DNA from: Halovivax cerinus
GTDB taxonomy: Archaea; Halobacteriota; Halobacteria; Halobacteriales; Natrialbaceae
Direction: 5' to 3'
Length of the DNA stretch: 64,000 nucleotides
Assembly (NCBI RefSeq): GCF_024498195.1
Contig: NZ_CP101824.1
Span: 3,838,758-3,902,757 of the forward strand
Shown: positions 45,067 to 54,743 of the stretch, piece by piece
Layout of the letters: every line of letters begins with the position of its first letter
How positions within the stretch are numbered: position 1 is the first letter of the stretch
Made by a program: the position numbers and the translations under genes
The notes under the pieces: generated by a model
Database searches by the model: none
The model's input: the letters and a program-made list of their open reading frames with translations, nothing else
What the model was told of the DNA's origin: nothing

Positions 45067-46215
45067 CCGAACCAGCGGCATGTTGTAGCTCGTCTCCAGT
45101 TCCATCACCGTCTCCCAGGTCGTCTCGCACTCACAGGAGACCTGCTCGAAGACGGAGGGATCCTGCCTGAGGTCGAAGTCCTTGATCGCTTTCTGGACGA
45201 GGTCGTCACACTCTTTGCAATTGTGCGGGCCGCGGTCGGAGCCGTGGCCGACGGGGTCGGAGACGACGATGGCGTCGACCTCGGCAGTCTCCTCGAGGAC
45301 GTGGGCGACCGACCAGAGCCACGGCGGGCGGTAGCCGTCGTTGAAGTAGAGGTCGTCGACCATCGTATAGCGCTGGACGTTACACGGGTTCATCGAGACG
45401 GTGTGACAGCCCTCGACGTCGGCACAGCGTTCGATCGAGGAGATCATGTCTTCGACGGCTTCGGATTCCGCGAGGAAGGGCGGTTTCATCAGGAGGTAGG
45501 CCTTGATCCCGGCCGAGGGCGCGCTCTCGGCGTCCGCCTCGGCGCTTGCGTCGGCGTTGACCGCGTCAGCCGCTACGCTCGCCGCGTCGTCCGCCGCGGC
45601 GGCCTCGGCGCAGGCTGCCTCGAAGTCGGCGAAGTCGAAGTACTTGTTCACGCAGTCGTGACGAACGCGGTCCGTCGCCGTCTCCAGGCCGATGGCGACG
45701 TCGGTGTCGATACCGTACTGGGTGAAGTCGGCGATCTTCTCGCGATCGACGAAGTCCGGCAGGGACTCGACGACGATGCGCTCACGGTCGGCGAACGTCT
45801 CGGCGATGGCCCGGCGAGTCTCGGCACCGACCTCGCGTTCGTCTAAGAAGGAGCCGGACGTGTAGATCTTGATCAGGTCGGCGGGGTCGTCGGCGTTTTC
45901 TTCTTCGTGATCGAGACAGACGTCGATCTGGTCCATCAGGGCGTCGTGGGAGACGCTCCCGCCGTCGACGCTCTCGGCGACGTAGCCACACATCGTACAG
46001 CCACCGGCGCGGGCCCACCGGCAACCGCCCGTATTGAGGATGATCGTCAGACTCTCTTTGACGCCGTCGGGGGTGTTGTCTTCGTCCAGCCAGACGCGCG
46101 TGGGCTCGTGGGGATCGTAACTCGCCTCCTTGCGCGAGCGGATCTCACGCATCACCTTGTTGTGGGCGTCCATCCCCTTGCCCTGCTCGTAGACCTCGGG
46201 CGTGGGTGTACTCAT
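45064..46215 (-). CDS. Archaeosine biosynthesis radical SAM protein RaSEA
   Basis: A 383-residue radical SAM enzyme of the family that works with ArcS to turn preQ0-Lys at tRNA position 15 into archaeosine. The cluster motif is C-x7-C-x2-C (Cys65, Cys73, Cys76 in GGCRWARAGGCTMCGY), atypical in spacing but standard for this family. C-terminal Cys pairs (CKECDD, CECE) may bind metal. About 30 residues near 205-237 are an Ala/Asp/Glu-rich insertion. ATG 46215 (MSTPTPEV) is chosen. Its TGA stop lies at the right edge of the TnpB element. Confidence 0.82.
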   Translation of the reverse strand: MSTPTPEVYEQGKGMDAHNKVMREIRSRKEASYDPHEPTRVWLDEDNTPDGVKESLTIILNTGGCRWARAGGCTMCGYVAESVDGGSVSHDALMDQIDVCLDHEEENADDPADLIKIYTSGSFLDEREVGAETRRAIAETFADRERIVVESLPDFVDREKIADFTQYGIDTDVAIGLETATDRVRHDCVNKYFDFADFEAACAEAAAADDAASVAADAVNADASAEADAESAPSAGIKAYLLMKPPFLAESEAVEDMISSIERCADVEGCHTVSMNPCNVQRYTMVDDLYFNDGYRPPWLWSVAHVLEETAEVDAIVVSDPVGHGSDRGPHNCKECDDLVQKAIKDFDLRQDPSVFEQVSCECETTWETVMELETSYNMPLVR

Positions 46216-46352
46216 TACCGGGACAAGCGCCCCGGCGCGTATAGCCGCTTCGTCTCGGGAAGCCACCGGTAGCGCAATTACGTCGCCCAGAAGACGCGGC
46301 AAATCGAAGAGTGGAGGTCGCTCACGGAGAGGGACGACTCGGCTCGACGGTG

Positions 46353-46547
46353 TTAGGCCGGCAGTTTCACTTCGTGGCTGTCGCGAGCGCCGCAGCTACG
46401 ACACTCGCGCTCGTATCGAACGGTGCGGCCGCTGGCACGGACGGTCCACTCGCTCGCGTCCTCGCTGCCGCACGACGTACACCGCGAGTCGAACTCGTAC
46501 GTTCGGCGGAGTCGATCGAAGGGACTGATCGCGGCGAACACTGTCAT
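46353..46547 (-). CDS. 64-residue zinc-finger protein
   Basis: Two CxxC pairs (CTSCG and CRSCG) 27 residues apart and a short basic middle (RASGRTVRYERE) indicate a single zinc-ribbon fold. Similar small proteins are common in haloarchaea and some affect biofilm or swarming. Function unknown here. 138 bases upstream of the raSEA start on the same strand. Confidence 0.65.
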   Translation of the reverse strand: MTVFAAISPFDRLRRTYEFDSRCTSCGSEDASEWTVRASGRTVRYERECRSCGARDSHEVKLPA

Positions 46548-46745
46548 ATGCTACCATGAAACGTCATACTAGATAACGCCACTGCTGGCACATCCAGCGA
46601 GTGCCGTACGACCGCGCCCAGGACCGGTGGACCGTCGACCGAACGGAGAACGCGGCTGGTACGCACCCATTACTCGTATCACCTGACCGATTAGTCGGCT
46701 GAACGGTGTGCATGGCTTAAGTTCGTTTCCGTGGCGGTCCGGCCC

Positions 46746-46931
46746 ATGTTCGAAACCGGTCCACTCCAGCTCGGTGACGGCGGGTTCCTGTACTGGGCGA
46801 TCATCTTCTTCGTCCTGGCCCTGCTGGCGGCTGCCGTGGGCGCTCGCGGCGTGGCCGGCATCTCGATGGAGATCGCCCGGATATTCGTCCTGCTGTTCAT
46901 CGTACTCGCCATCGTCGCGCTGTTGCTCTGA
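46746..46931 (+). CDS. DUF1328-type small membrane protein
   Basis: A 61-residue protein with two membrane helices (about 13-32 and 44-60) joined by [15 protein letters not shown], the landmark segment of the DUF1328/YtjA family. ATG 46746 is used; GTG at 46731 adds five residues. No molecular role is established for the family. Confidence 0.75.
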   Translation: MFETGPLQLGDGGFLYWAIIFFVLALLAAAVGARGVAGISMEIARIFVLLFIVLAIVALLL

Positions 46932-47109
46932 GGACGCCCAGTTCACTGATTGACGGCGGCCGGGCCGGCGGATGTCCGACAGCCGATTGCTAACTCATCC
47001 GGGTAACAGTACCTGCGTCGCCCGATCAACGTTTCAGACCATCGCCAATTGTGTGCCCCGGTACCGGGCCACAATCGTTTAGGTCGTGCTCGCCCGACAG
47101 CGTGAACGA

Positions 47110-49557
47110 ATGTGCCGTGGTGTCTCAGGACTATTTCTCGGCAGCACGGAGACACAGAGCGACCTGCTCGACGCGCTTCGGACGCCGACACGGTCGATAA
47201 CGGTGGTACCGAGTCCGGAGGCGGTCCGTGAGCGGTTCTCTGATACCGACGTCGACGTCGTCATCACCGGACCGTCCACGTCGGTCAGTGCGATCGACTC
47301 GATCCGAAGGGCCGACCCGTCCGTCCCCGTCGTCGCCGTGCTGGACGGAGACACCCGGCCAGACGAGGTACTCGACGCCGGCGCGACCGACTGTCTTCCC
47401 CTCACGGACGACCCGGCGACGACTGCGACGCTCCTCGACCGACGCATCGACGCCCTCCCCGACCGAGTCGGCGATGGAGATCGGGACGACGGTAGCGCCG
47501 TCCTGCAGGCCCACGTCGGTGCGCTCACCGCCCTCCTCGACGAGGAAGACACGCTACTCGGCGTGTTCGACGCGGAGTACCGTCACGTCACGGTCGTGGG
47601 GACTGCGGTGACCGACGACCTCGCCCCCGAGACGCTGGAGGGGCGAACGCTGGTCGGCGCGTGGGTCGATCCGAGTGTCGAACCGTACCTCCGGGCAGCG
47701 TACGACGACGCGCTCGCTGGCGAGGAGGGAACCTCGGAGTTCGTGATCGACGGTCGGCCGGTTCGCGTTCAAACGAGGCCGGTACCGGGGACGTCCTACG
47801 GGCTCGTCCGGTTCGACCCGATCGTCGGCGTCGATGTGCGGCCGGACGAGCGACCGGGCAACAGAGAACGGATCGAACGACTCAGGTCTATCAGCCGCGA
47901 ACTCGACGCCCAGGAAGACGTAGCGCACATCTCTGAGTTCGTCGTCGAACGCGTCTCCGAACTGCTCGATTTCGACGCCTGCGTCATCGCCGACGCCGGG
48001 GATGAGACGTTCGACGTACTCGCGGCTACTGGCGCCGAGCCCTACACCGATACCGGCCCGCTCACCGTCGACGACGGGATCGCCGGTCGCACGGTCGCCG
48101 AGGATCGGACGTTCGTAATCGACGACATCCGAGAGGAGACGGCCGCCGAGCCGACGAGCCCGACCTACCGATCCGCGATCTCGATACCGATGGGTGAAAC
48201 GGGCGTCTTCCAGGCGCTCGCCGCTGAACCCGGTGCGTACACGGAGATGGATCGCAAACTCGCCGAACTGCTGGTCGTCCACGCCGCGCACGCGATGGCC
48301 CGGGTCAGGTTCGAGGAGGCGTTGACGCTCGAACGCGACCGGTTCGCCGCGCTGTTTCAGAACATTCCCGACGCGGCGGTCACGTACGTCATAGCGGCCG
48401 GCGAGCCGCAGATCGAGTCGGTCAACTCGGCGTTCGTCCGGCTGTTCGGGTTCGACCCCGAAGACGCCGCCGGCGAGTCGGTCCGGGATCTGCTCGTCCC
48501 GCCCGAAGCGGACGAGGACGCCGCATCACTGTACGAGGCCGTCGAAGATGGCGAGCGAGTCGACGCCGAGGTCACCCGTCGGACCGTCGATGGCACCGCC
48601 CCGTTCCTGCTCAGGAGCGTGCCGGTCCAGTCCGACGACGACCGCCAGCGTGGCTACTTCATCTACACCGACATCTCGACGCTGGTCGAGCGCGAGCGCG
48701 AACTCGAACGCCAGAACGAGCGCCTCGATACGTTCGCATCCATCGTCAGTCACGACCTGCGAAACCCGCTCTCGGTCGCCGAAGGGTACTTAGAGACCGC
48801 CGTCGACACCGGCGAGGTCGAGTACTTAGACGTCGTGGGAGAGGAACTCGACCGCATGCGCCGGATGATCGAGGACCTCCTCACCCTGGCGCGAGAAGGA
48901 GAGGCGATCGGTGACCGGGAACCGGTCGCTCTCGAAGCGGTCGCCCAGCGGGCGTGGGACGGCATCGACACGGCCGACGGGACGCTCTCCATCGGGTCGT
49001 TACCGACCGTCCGAGCCGATCCAGCCCGGGTACGGCAACTCTTCGAGAACCTGTTTCGAAACGCCGTCCTCCACGGCGGCGACACCGTCTCCGTCGACGT
49101 CGGGCCGTTCGACGGCGGTGTTTACGTCGACGACGACGGCCCCGGCGTCCCGGACGAGTTGAAAGAAGAGATCCTCGAGATGGGCGTCTCGACAGCGAAG
49201 GACGAGGGCGGAACGGGCTTCGGTCTCTCCATCGTGGCACAGGTGGCCGCCGGTCACGGTTGGGACGTCGTGGTCGCCGACAGCGACCGCGGCGGTGCCC
49301 GGTTCGAAATTCACTTCGATTCGGACCCGAACGGTTCCACCCGGCCAGATACGCCCGGTCCGAACGACGACGAAAAATCGGCCTCGAACAGCGACGCCGA
49401 GACGACAGGGTCTCACCTCGACGATGAATCAAGCGGGTCTCCCTCAAATGAGTCGACGGCGCTGCCCACCGACGACGTATCCGGGTCGGACGAGGGGGCG
49501 TCTCCGCCGACGGAGGAACATCGCGACGAGACGGACGGGGGCGAATCGATCCCATGA
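47110..49557 (+). CDS. Soluble sensor histidine kinase with REC-like, GAF and PAS domains
   Basis: About 815 residues without membrane helices. Residues about 5-100 resemble a degenerate receiver-like fold; about 255-400 a GAF domain; about 412-535 a PAS domain (ALFQNIPDAAV); HisKA with the phospho-acceptor His near 548 (IVSHDLRNPL); HATPase with N box FRNAVLHGG, DDDGPGV and GTGFGLSIV. An acidic tail of about 65 residues follows. ATG 47110 is chosen over GTG 47086. No response regulator is adjacent, as is common in haloarchaea. The next gene begins 59 bases downstream on the same strand. Confidence 0.88.
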   Translation: MCRGVSGLFLGSTETQSDLLDALRTPTRSITVVPSPEAVRERFSDTDVDVVITGPSTSVSAIDSIRRADPSVPVVAVLDGDTRPDEVLDAGATDCLPLTDDPATTATLLDRRIDALPDRVGDGDRDDGSAVLQAHVGALTALLDEEDTLLGVFDAEYRHVTVVGTAVTDDLAPETLEGRTLVGAWVDPSVEPYLRAAYDDALAGEEGTSEFVIDGRPVRVQTRPVPGTSYGLVRFDPIVGVDVRPDERPGNRERIERLRSISRELDAQEDVAHISEFVVERVSELLDFDACVIADAGDETFDVLAATGAEPYTDTGPLTVDDGIAGRTVAEDRTFVIDDIREETAAEPTSPTYRSAISIPMGETGVFQALAAEPGAYTEMDRKLAELLVVHAAHAMARVRFEEALTLERDRFAALFQNIPDAAVTYVIAAGEPQIESVNSAFVRLFGFDPEDAAGESVRDLLVPPEADEDAASLYEAVEDGERVDAEVTRRTVDGTAPFLLRSVPVQSDDDRQRGYFIYTDISTLVERERELERQNERLDTFASIVSHDLRNPLSVAEGYLETAVDTGEVEYLDVVGEELDRMRRMIEDLLTLAREGEAIGDREPVALEAVAQRAWDGIDTADGTLSIGSLPTVRADPARVRQLFENLFRNAVLHGGDTVSVDVGPFDGGVYVDDDGPGVPDELKEEILEMGVSTAKDEGGTGFGLSIVAQVAAGHGWDVVVADSDRGGARFEIHFDSDPNGSTRPDTPGPNDDEKSASNSDAETTGSHLDDESSGSPSNESTALPTDDVSGSDEGASPPTEEHRDETDGGESIP

Positions 49558-49616
49558 CGAGGCGACCGGGCGGAACCAGCTGAGGCCATCACACGTATAC
49601 TGGTCCGATCCCATCG

Positions 49617-51647
49617 ATGGGCATGGTCACGATCGAGGTCATCGACACGACGATCCGCGTGACCGACCGCGTCGAGAACGTCGTGGCGGTGGAGACCGTC
49701 GGGTGGGACGAAATCGACTCGCGCCACTCCTTCCCGATGCAGGTCGACGGGCAGATTGCCGGCCGCGTGACGTCGCTCACGGGAACTGCCAGCTTCGCGG
49801 AGGTCAGCACGTGCGAAGACGGAGTCGTCGGGACTCGGCGCCCGATCATGCCCGACGACACACCGGTCGAGCAGTCGGGGTCGTCGCTGCTGATGGGCGA
49901 GGGGTCGATCTCGGTCTCCGTTCGGTTCGATCGACCGGGCCGGATCGAATACGAGGCCGACGGGTCGCTCACCCTCTCGTTCGACCAGCCGACTCCGGTC
50001 ACGATCGGCTTCGAGAGTCGCGTATCCTACCCCCGCCACACCGTCACCGTCCCGCGGACGACCGACGGCGTGGCGACCGCGATTTCGCACTTCGCGGCCG
50101 CCGTTCGTCGGGGCGCACCACAGCGATCGGCGGACCCCAACCGGCGACACCCACCGCGGCTGACGTTCGGGGATCGGTGTGACATCCCGGAGGCAGTCAG
50201 CGAGAACGTCCCCGAAAGTGGCCTCGAACTCGTCGTTCCCGATCGCCGCCCGTACCTCTTTCCGGCGGCGCCCCTCTCGTACTATGTCGGGGCTCGCGTC
50301 GCAATCGAGGCGTGCGAAACGGCGCGGCTCCGGACGCGCGAGGGAACCGTCCTGGCTGAGCTCGGCTCGCTCCCCGCATATCAGTACGAGGTCGCCCGGC
50401 TATTACGACGTGTCTTCCTGGTCGAGTGCCTCGTCAGGTACGACCAGGTGGCGAGTGCCGACCCGGCGGAACTCGCGCTGGTCGATCAGCTCGACGTCGA
50501 TCCGGCGGCGTACGTCGACGCCACCGACGTCGAGCGGCTGCGAACGTGCCTGGATCTCGACTTCGACCGGGTGGGCCGGGCGCTCCCGGAGTGGCACGCC
50601 GTAAGTTACGTCGAGCCGACGTGGGAGAACGCGCGCGGACTGCCGTACCTCGTCCGCGACCTCTCGGCCGTCATGCTCCCCGACGCCGCACCCGGGCGGA
50701 TGCGCGACGAGCGCCACGAAGCGCTTCGAACGCGTCACGAGTCGGTACCTGCCCGGGCGTTCGACGGCGGTCCGCACGGGAGCGCGCTGGCCTGGCTGAG
50801 CGAGGAGGAACCGCCGGACGAGATCCTGTACGTGCCGACCGTCGAGAGTTTCGAATCGGAGGCACGGTACCTCGATCGGCAGGCGGAGACGGAGCGAGCG
50901 ACCGTCGTCTGTACCGACGATGAGCGGCGCTCGACGGCCCGGCTGGGCGCCGACTTGCTCGACGAACTCGGACCCGAAATGCTCGACGTCGACGTTCGTC
51001 ACGGGGTCACGCGGGCGGAGCTTCGCGACCTGCTCGATACGGGCGTCGATCTGCTCCACTTCGTCGGCGACGTCGACTGCGGGTTCTCGTGTTCCGACGG
51101 CGTACTCGATCCGGCCGAACTCGCGCGCTCGAACGCTCGTGTCGTCTTCCTCGACGGTCCCGCCGGGTTCGAGACGGGACGCGCCTGCGTCCGGAACGGG
51201 AGCGTGGCCTGTATCGCCCACGACGGATCGGCTGGACCGGCCGATCCGGCGGCCAGAGAACGCCTCTTCGGGCTGCTCGGACGCAGCTGCACCATCGACG
51301 AGGCGGTCAGGTACGCCGCCGGCCCGGGGCCGGGGACACCGTTTCGCGCCCTCGGTGACGCGTTCGTTCAGGTTACGCGGTCGATGCGACTCTACAGTAC
51401 GCTCGCGACGGTCGAATCCCTGGGCGTCGACCGATATCACGTGACCGCCCACCAGTACATCCCGAAGGCGGGCTTCATCTGGCGACCCTCGGAGGAGGTG
51501 ACCGCGAAGCTGTGTGCCCAGCCGATCGAATTTACGACGACAGGTCCCGAGTTCGCATCCATCGTCGCGTCCGAAGACGTCATTCCAATTATCGATGGAC
51601 AGATCCACTGGAACCTGACCGAGACACCGTTCTATCCGTTCGTGTGA
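49617..51647 (+). CDS. Large haloarchaeal protein with degenerate CHAT-like domain
   Basis: A 676-residue protein of no named family. The first about 150 residues are beta-rich; 200-330 are helical; 400-570 resemble a CHAT caspase-like domain. The segment LLHFVGDVD (about 476-484) takes the place of LHFxGHG, and VVFLDGPAGFETG (about 507-519) that of hhLNACxTG, so both catalytic His and Cys appear replaced. The C-terminus closes with ITxDGQIHWNLTETPFYPF-like strands. A pseudo-enzyme or binding role is inferred. It may be co-transcribed with the kinase. Confidence 0.6.
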   Translation: MGMVTIEVIDTTIRVTDRVENVVAVETVGWDEIDSRHSFPMQVDGQIAGRVTSLTGTASFAEVSTCEDGVVGTRRPIMPDDTPVEQSGSSLLMGEGSISVSVRFDRPGRIEYEADGSLTLSFDQPTPVTIGFESRVSYPRHTVTVPRTTDGVATAISHFAAAVRRGAPQRSADPNRRHPPRLTFGDRCDIPEAVSENVPESGLELVVPDRRPYLFPAAPLSYYVGARVAIEACETARLRTREGTVLAELGSLPAYQYEVARLLRRVFLVECLVRYDQVASADPAELALVDQLDVDPAAYVDATDVERLRTCLDLDFDRVGRALPEWHAVSYVEPTWENARGLPYLVRDLSAVMLPDAAPGRMRDERHEALRTRHESVPARAFDGGPHGSALAWLSEEEPPDEILYVPTVESFESEARYLDRQAETERATVVCTDDERRSTARLGADLLDELGPEMLDVDVRHGVTRAELRDLLDTGVDLLHFVGDVDCGFSCSDGVLDPAELARSNARVVFLDGPAGFETGRACVRNGSVACIAHDGSAGPADPAARERLFGLLGRSCTIDEAVRYAAGPGPGTPFRALGDAFVQVTRSMRLYSTLATVESLGVDRYHVTAHQYIPKAGFIWRPSEEVTAKLCAQPIEFTTTGPEFASIVASEDVIPIIDGQIHWNLTETPFYPFV

Positions 51648-51684
51648 GACACGACGTCGGGTCGACTCGCCGTCAGCGAACCGA

Positions 51685-51748
51685 TCGACACCCCGCGGAG
51701 TGGCGAGCGGAGGCCGTCGACACCCCGCGAAGTGGCGAGCCAAGGCCG
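51685..51748. repeat. 32-bp direct repeat, two copies
   Basis: The unit tcgacaccccgcggagtggc continues to 32 bases at 51685-51716 and recurs at 51717-51748 with three or four changes. It lies between convergent genes. Confidence 0.7.
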
Positions 51749-51795
51749 ATTCCAGCCCGAGTCGGAGCCGGTAACCGGATACGGTTCGCCACCGG

Positions 51796-52623
51796 CTAGT
51801 CGACGAGGGATCGAAGCGGGTCTTGATCGACGTGCGCGGGCAGTGACTCGATCGCCCGGAGAGCCGTCGTCCGGTGATGCGCCGCGCGTCCGTCACTGGA
51901 CGCCGAGAGTTCGGTCTTCGAGTCTGCCGACGGACGGATCGGTATCGGTGCCGGACCGGCATCCGCCCTCCCGCGACGATACTGACGACTCGCACTGGCT
52001 TCACGACCGATCGTTTCGATCGTGTCGATCGGGGGGTTCTCGACGGGCGCCGAAAGGACTCCGAGCCGGGTTGCGCACTCACCGAGGGTGCCGGCGACCG
52101 ATGCGACCAGCGTCTCGTGCACCTCGTCGTCCGGATCGGCCGCCGCCAGTCGTCCAGCGTTCCGACCGACCGTCTCGACGATGTCCGTCGTCGCCCGCGT
52201 GAGGACCACGACGAGTCGCGATCGCCGCCGATCGCCGACGGGGGAACCGTCGGATCCGACCGTCGCGTACGCCGCGGCGAAGAGGAGATCGCCGGAGAGG
52301 ATGGCTGCGGAGCCGCCAGGCTCGGCGACGGTGCAGACCGACCGCTCGCCGCGCAAGAGAGCCCAACGGATCGAACAGTACCGGCGGAGGAGTTCGACTG
52401 CGGCGGCTGGTCCGTGCGGACGCGCGATCGAATCGATCGTGTCACCGTCCGCTGCGACCGCGTCGAACGTCCGACCGACGAGCTGTCCGAACCAGACGTC
52501 GTCGAGGAGGCCCACAGTTGCGCGGGCGGGTTCGAGCGCGTCTCCCGGGGCAGATTCGACCGCGTCGTCGATCGCCGCCTCGATCGCGGTTCGCCGGTCG
52601 GAGTGGTCGACACCGTCGGTCAT
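51796..52623 (-). CDS. All-alpha protein, polyprenyl-synthase-like fold, unknown function
   Basis: About 275 residues, mostly helical with a Ser/Asp-rich C-terminal tail. The segment AAILSGDLLFAAAYATV resembles the GD-x-L helix of polyprenyl diphosphate synthases, but no DDxxD aspartate-rich motif is present, so it is probably not a prenyltransferase. ATG 52623 is two bases after the MATE stop; a TTG at 52629 would overlap it. As the third gene of the TetR-MATE operon its role may relate to efflux or the membrane. Confidence 0.55.
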   Translation of the reverse strand: MTDGVDHSDRRTAIEAAIDDAVESAPGDALEPARATVGLLDDVWFGQLVGRTFDAVAADGDTIDSIARPHGPAAAVELLRRYCSIRWALLRGERSVCTVAEPGGSAAILSGDLLFAAAYATVGSDGSPVGDRRRSRLVVVLTRATTDIVETVGRNAGRLAAADPDDEVHETLVASVAGTLGECATRLGVLSAPVENPPIDTIETIGREASASRQYRRGRADAGPAPIPIRPSADSKTELSASSDGRAAHHRTTALRAIESLPAHVDQDPLRSLVD

Positions 52624-52625
52624 GC

Positions 52626-54131
52626 TCAATCGTCGTCCGTCGGTGCGGCGTTCGATCCGATCCCGTCGCGCGTCGGACCGCGTTCGGTCAGATTCCCCTC
52701 ACGCCAGGTTCCGCGCCTGAACCAGAGGTACGCGACGACGCCACCGACGACGTTCGAGATCGGGAACGCGATCCAGAGACCCATCACGTCGAGCGGGCCC
52801 GAGGCGATCCAGGCGACCGGGAGACGAACGAAGCCGAGCGTCACGAGCGAGATGACTGCCGCGATCATCGTGTGGCCGGCACCGCGGAAGCCACCGGTGT
52901 ATGCGCGCATAACGCCGATGAACCCGAACGTCAGCCCGCTCACGCGGAGGAACGTCACGGTGTGGTCGACGACCGCGGGCTGGCCGGGCGCGAAGACGGC
53001 GGCGATCGGCCTGGCGGCGAGCACGATCAGGGCGCCGCCTACAGTGAGGAGTGCGAGCATGGAACGCGCTCCGAAGTGGTTCGTCTCGGCGGCGCGATCG
53101 ATCTCGTCAGCCCCGATGTTCTGGCCGGTCATCGTCTCGATCCCTTGCGAGACGGCGAGCGCCGGCAGGAATATCACCGAGAAGATCCGCGTCCCGATGC
53201 CGTAGGCCCCGCTGACCGCGTTCGGGAAGGCCGCCACGACCACCAGCAAGAGCGTGATCGAGAGCGATCGAGCAGCCCCCTCGACGGAGGCCGGCAGGCC
53301 GATGCCGACGACGGTCCGCCCGAACGAGCGGTCTGGAACCATCTCCGAGAGGCGAATCTGCACGCCGCGGTTCCCGCGGAACATGATCGCGAGCCCGACG
53401 ACGAGGGCGAGCGCACGGGACCCGACCGTCGCGATGGCCGCGCCGCCGATCCCCCAGCCGGTAAAGCCGGTCGTCGAAAGTGCCGCGGCTTCGACGCCGC
53501 CGAGACCGAGCATCCCGAACAGCGGGTTCGCCTCGAAGCCGAAGATGAGGATCGGGTCGAGGACGATGTTGAGTACCACGGAGCCGGCCATCACGTACAT
53601 CGGCGTCACCGTGTCGCCGTAGCCGCGCATGAGCGCCATGAAGACGGCGAAGCCGAAGACCGCGAACAGCCCGAGCGCGTAGACCTGCATGTACTCGACG
53701 ACGAGCGGAGCGACGGTCTCGTTCACGCCGAGGAGTGCGGTGAGATCGTCGACGAAGGCGTAGCCCAGGACGCCCAGGACGACGGAGATGACGGCCGCGT
53801 AGGCCATCGTCTGCGAGGCGGCGTAGGCTGCCCGATCCTCGTTTCCGGCGCCGACGTGCTGGGCGACGAGGACACTCCCCGCGACCGAGACGCCAAGCGC
53901 GAGCGAGATCATCAGGAAGACGACCGGGAACGCGAACGTGATCGCCGACAGTGCCTCGGTGCTGTGGCGCCCGAGCCAGAAGGTGTCGGCCAGGTTGTAC
54001 AGCACCTGAAAGAGGTTCTGGACGATGATCGGCAACGAGAGGTAAAACAGCGGCCGGCCGATACCGCCCGAGGTGAGATCCATCCCGTCCGGTCCCCTGA
54101 AGAGCGAGTCTATCGACTCTCGGAGACCCAT
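52626..54131 (-). CDS. MATE family efflux transporter
   Basis: A 501-residue membrane protein with about twelve helices in two homologous halves, as expected for MATE Na+ or H+ coupled drug exporters. The first helix region LSLPIIVQNLFQVLYNLADTFWLG and its counterpart near residue 250 (VGIGLPASVEGAARS) mark the halves. Its ATG overlaps the TGA of the upstream TetR gene by one base (TGATG), showing a shared message. The regulator's operator candidate lies at 54744-54759. Substrates unknown. Confidence 0.93.
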   Translation of the reverse strand: MGLRESIDSLFRGPDGMDLTSGGIGRPLFYLSLPIIVQNLFQVLYNLADTFWLGRHSTEALSAITFAFPVVFLMISLALGVSVAGSVLVAQHVGAGNEDRAAYAASQTMAYAAVISVVLGVLGYAFVDDLTALLGVNETVAPLVVEYMQVYALGLFAVFGFAVFMALMRGYGDTVTPMYVMAGSVVLNIVLDPILIFGFEANPLFGMLGLGGVEAAALSTTGFTGWGIGGAAIATVGSRALALVVGLAIMFRGNRGVQIRLSEMVPDRSFGRTVVGIGLPASVEGAARSLSITLLLVVVAAFPNAVSGAYGIGTRIFSVIFLPALAVSQGIETMTGQNIGADEIDRAAETNHFGARSMLALLTVGGALIVLAARPIAAVFAPGQPAVVDHTVTFLRVSGLTFGFIGVMRAYTGGFRGAGHTMIAAVISLVTLGFVRLPVAWIASGPLDVMGLWIAFPISNVVGGVVAYLWFRRGTWREGNLTERGPTRDGIGSNAAPTDDD

Positions 54132-54727
54132 CAGGCGGTCACCTCCGACGCGTCCTCCCGGACGAGATACGTCTCGACGTACGTGCGCGCAGCCTCGTAG
54201 GACCGGTCGAGCGGGTGGCGAACGGCGACCCGTCGGGTGTGTGCGCCCTTGATCGCCGTCGTCAGGAGGTCGGCGGCCAGGTCGGGGTCGACGTGCTCGT
54301 CGAACTCGCCCGCCTCGACGCCGTCGGCGATCGTCTCGCGGAGCCGGGAGACCAGCGCCTCGTCGAACGTGGAGAGGGTCTCCTGTATCGCCTCGTCGTA
54401 CGGTGCCTGCGCCCGGACTTCGAGCATCGCGGTCTGAAAGTCGATCCCCGGGTCGGCCGCCTCGTCCGCGAGTTGCATGGTGAGCAACGCGTCGAGTCGA
54501 TCGCGCGCGGTCTCACCCGACAGGTCGTCGAGCCGTCCCGTGTATCGTTCGTAGAGGTAGTCGAGAAACCGATCGAAGAGGCGCTCCTTGCTGTCGTAGT
54601 GGTAGTGGATCGTCGCCTTGCTCAGATCCGACTCGTCCGCGATCCGCTGCATCGTCAGTTCCGCGTAGCCGTGTTCGCAGAGGGCTCGATAGGTCGCATC
54701 GAGAATCGTCCGTTCCGATTCGTCCAT
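54131..54727 (-). CDS. TetR family regulator of the MATE operon
   Basis: A 198-residue repressor-type protein. The N-terminal HTH covers about 3-50 (ADESDLSKATIHYHYDSKERLF), the rest being the ligand-binding helical domain with the family-like motif TAMLEVRAQAPYD. ATG 54727 lies only 16 bases from a palindromic site (54744-54759), so it likely represses its own operon. Nearly half of the N-terminal residues match the second TetR at 54889, suggesting gene duplication. Confidence 0.9.
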   Translation of the reverse strand: MDESERTILDATYRALCEHGYAELTMQRIADESDLSKATIHYHYDSKERLFDRFLDYLYERYTGRLDDLSGETARDRLDALLTMQLADEAADPGIDFQTAMLEVRAQAPYDEAIQETLSTFDEALVSRLRETIADGVEAGEFDEHVDPDLAADLLTTAIKGAHTRRVAVRHPLDRSYEAARTYVETYLVREDASEVTA

Positions 54728-54743
54728 TAGAGTAGCGGTACTT

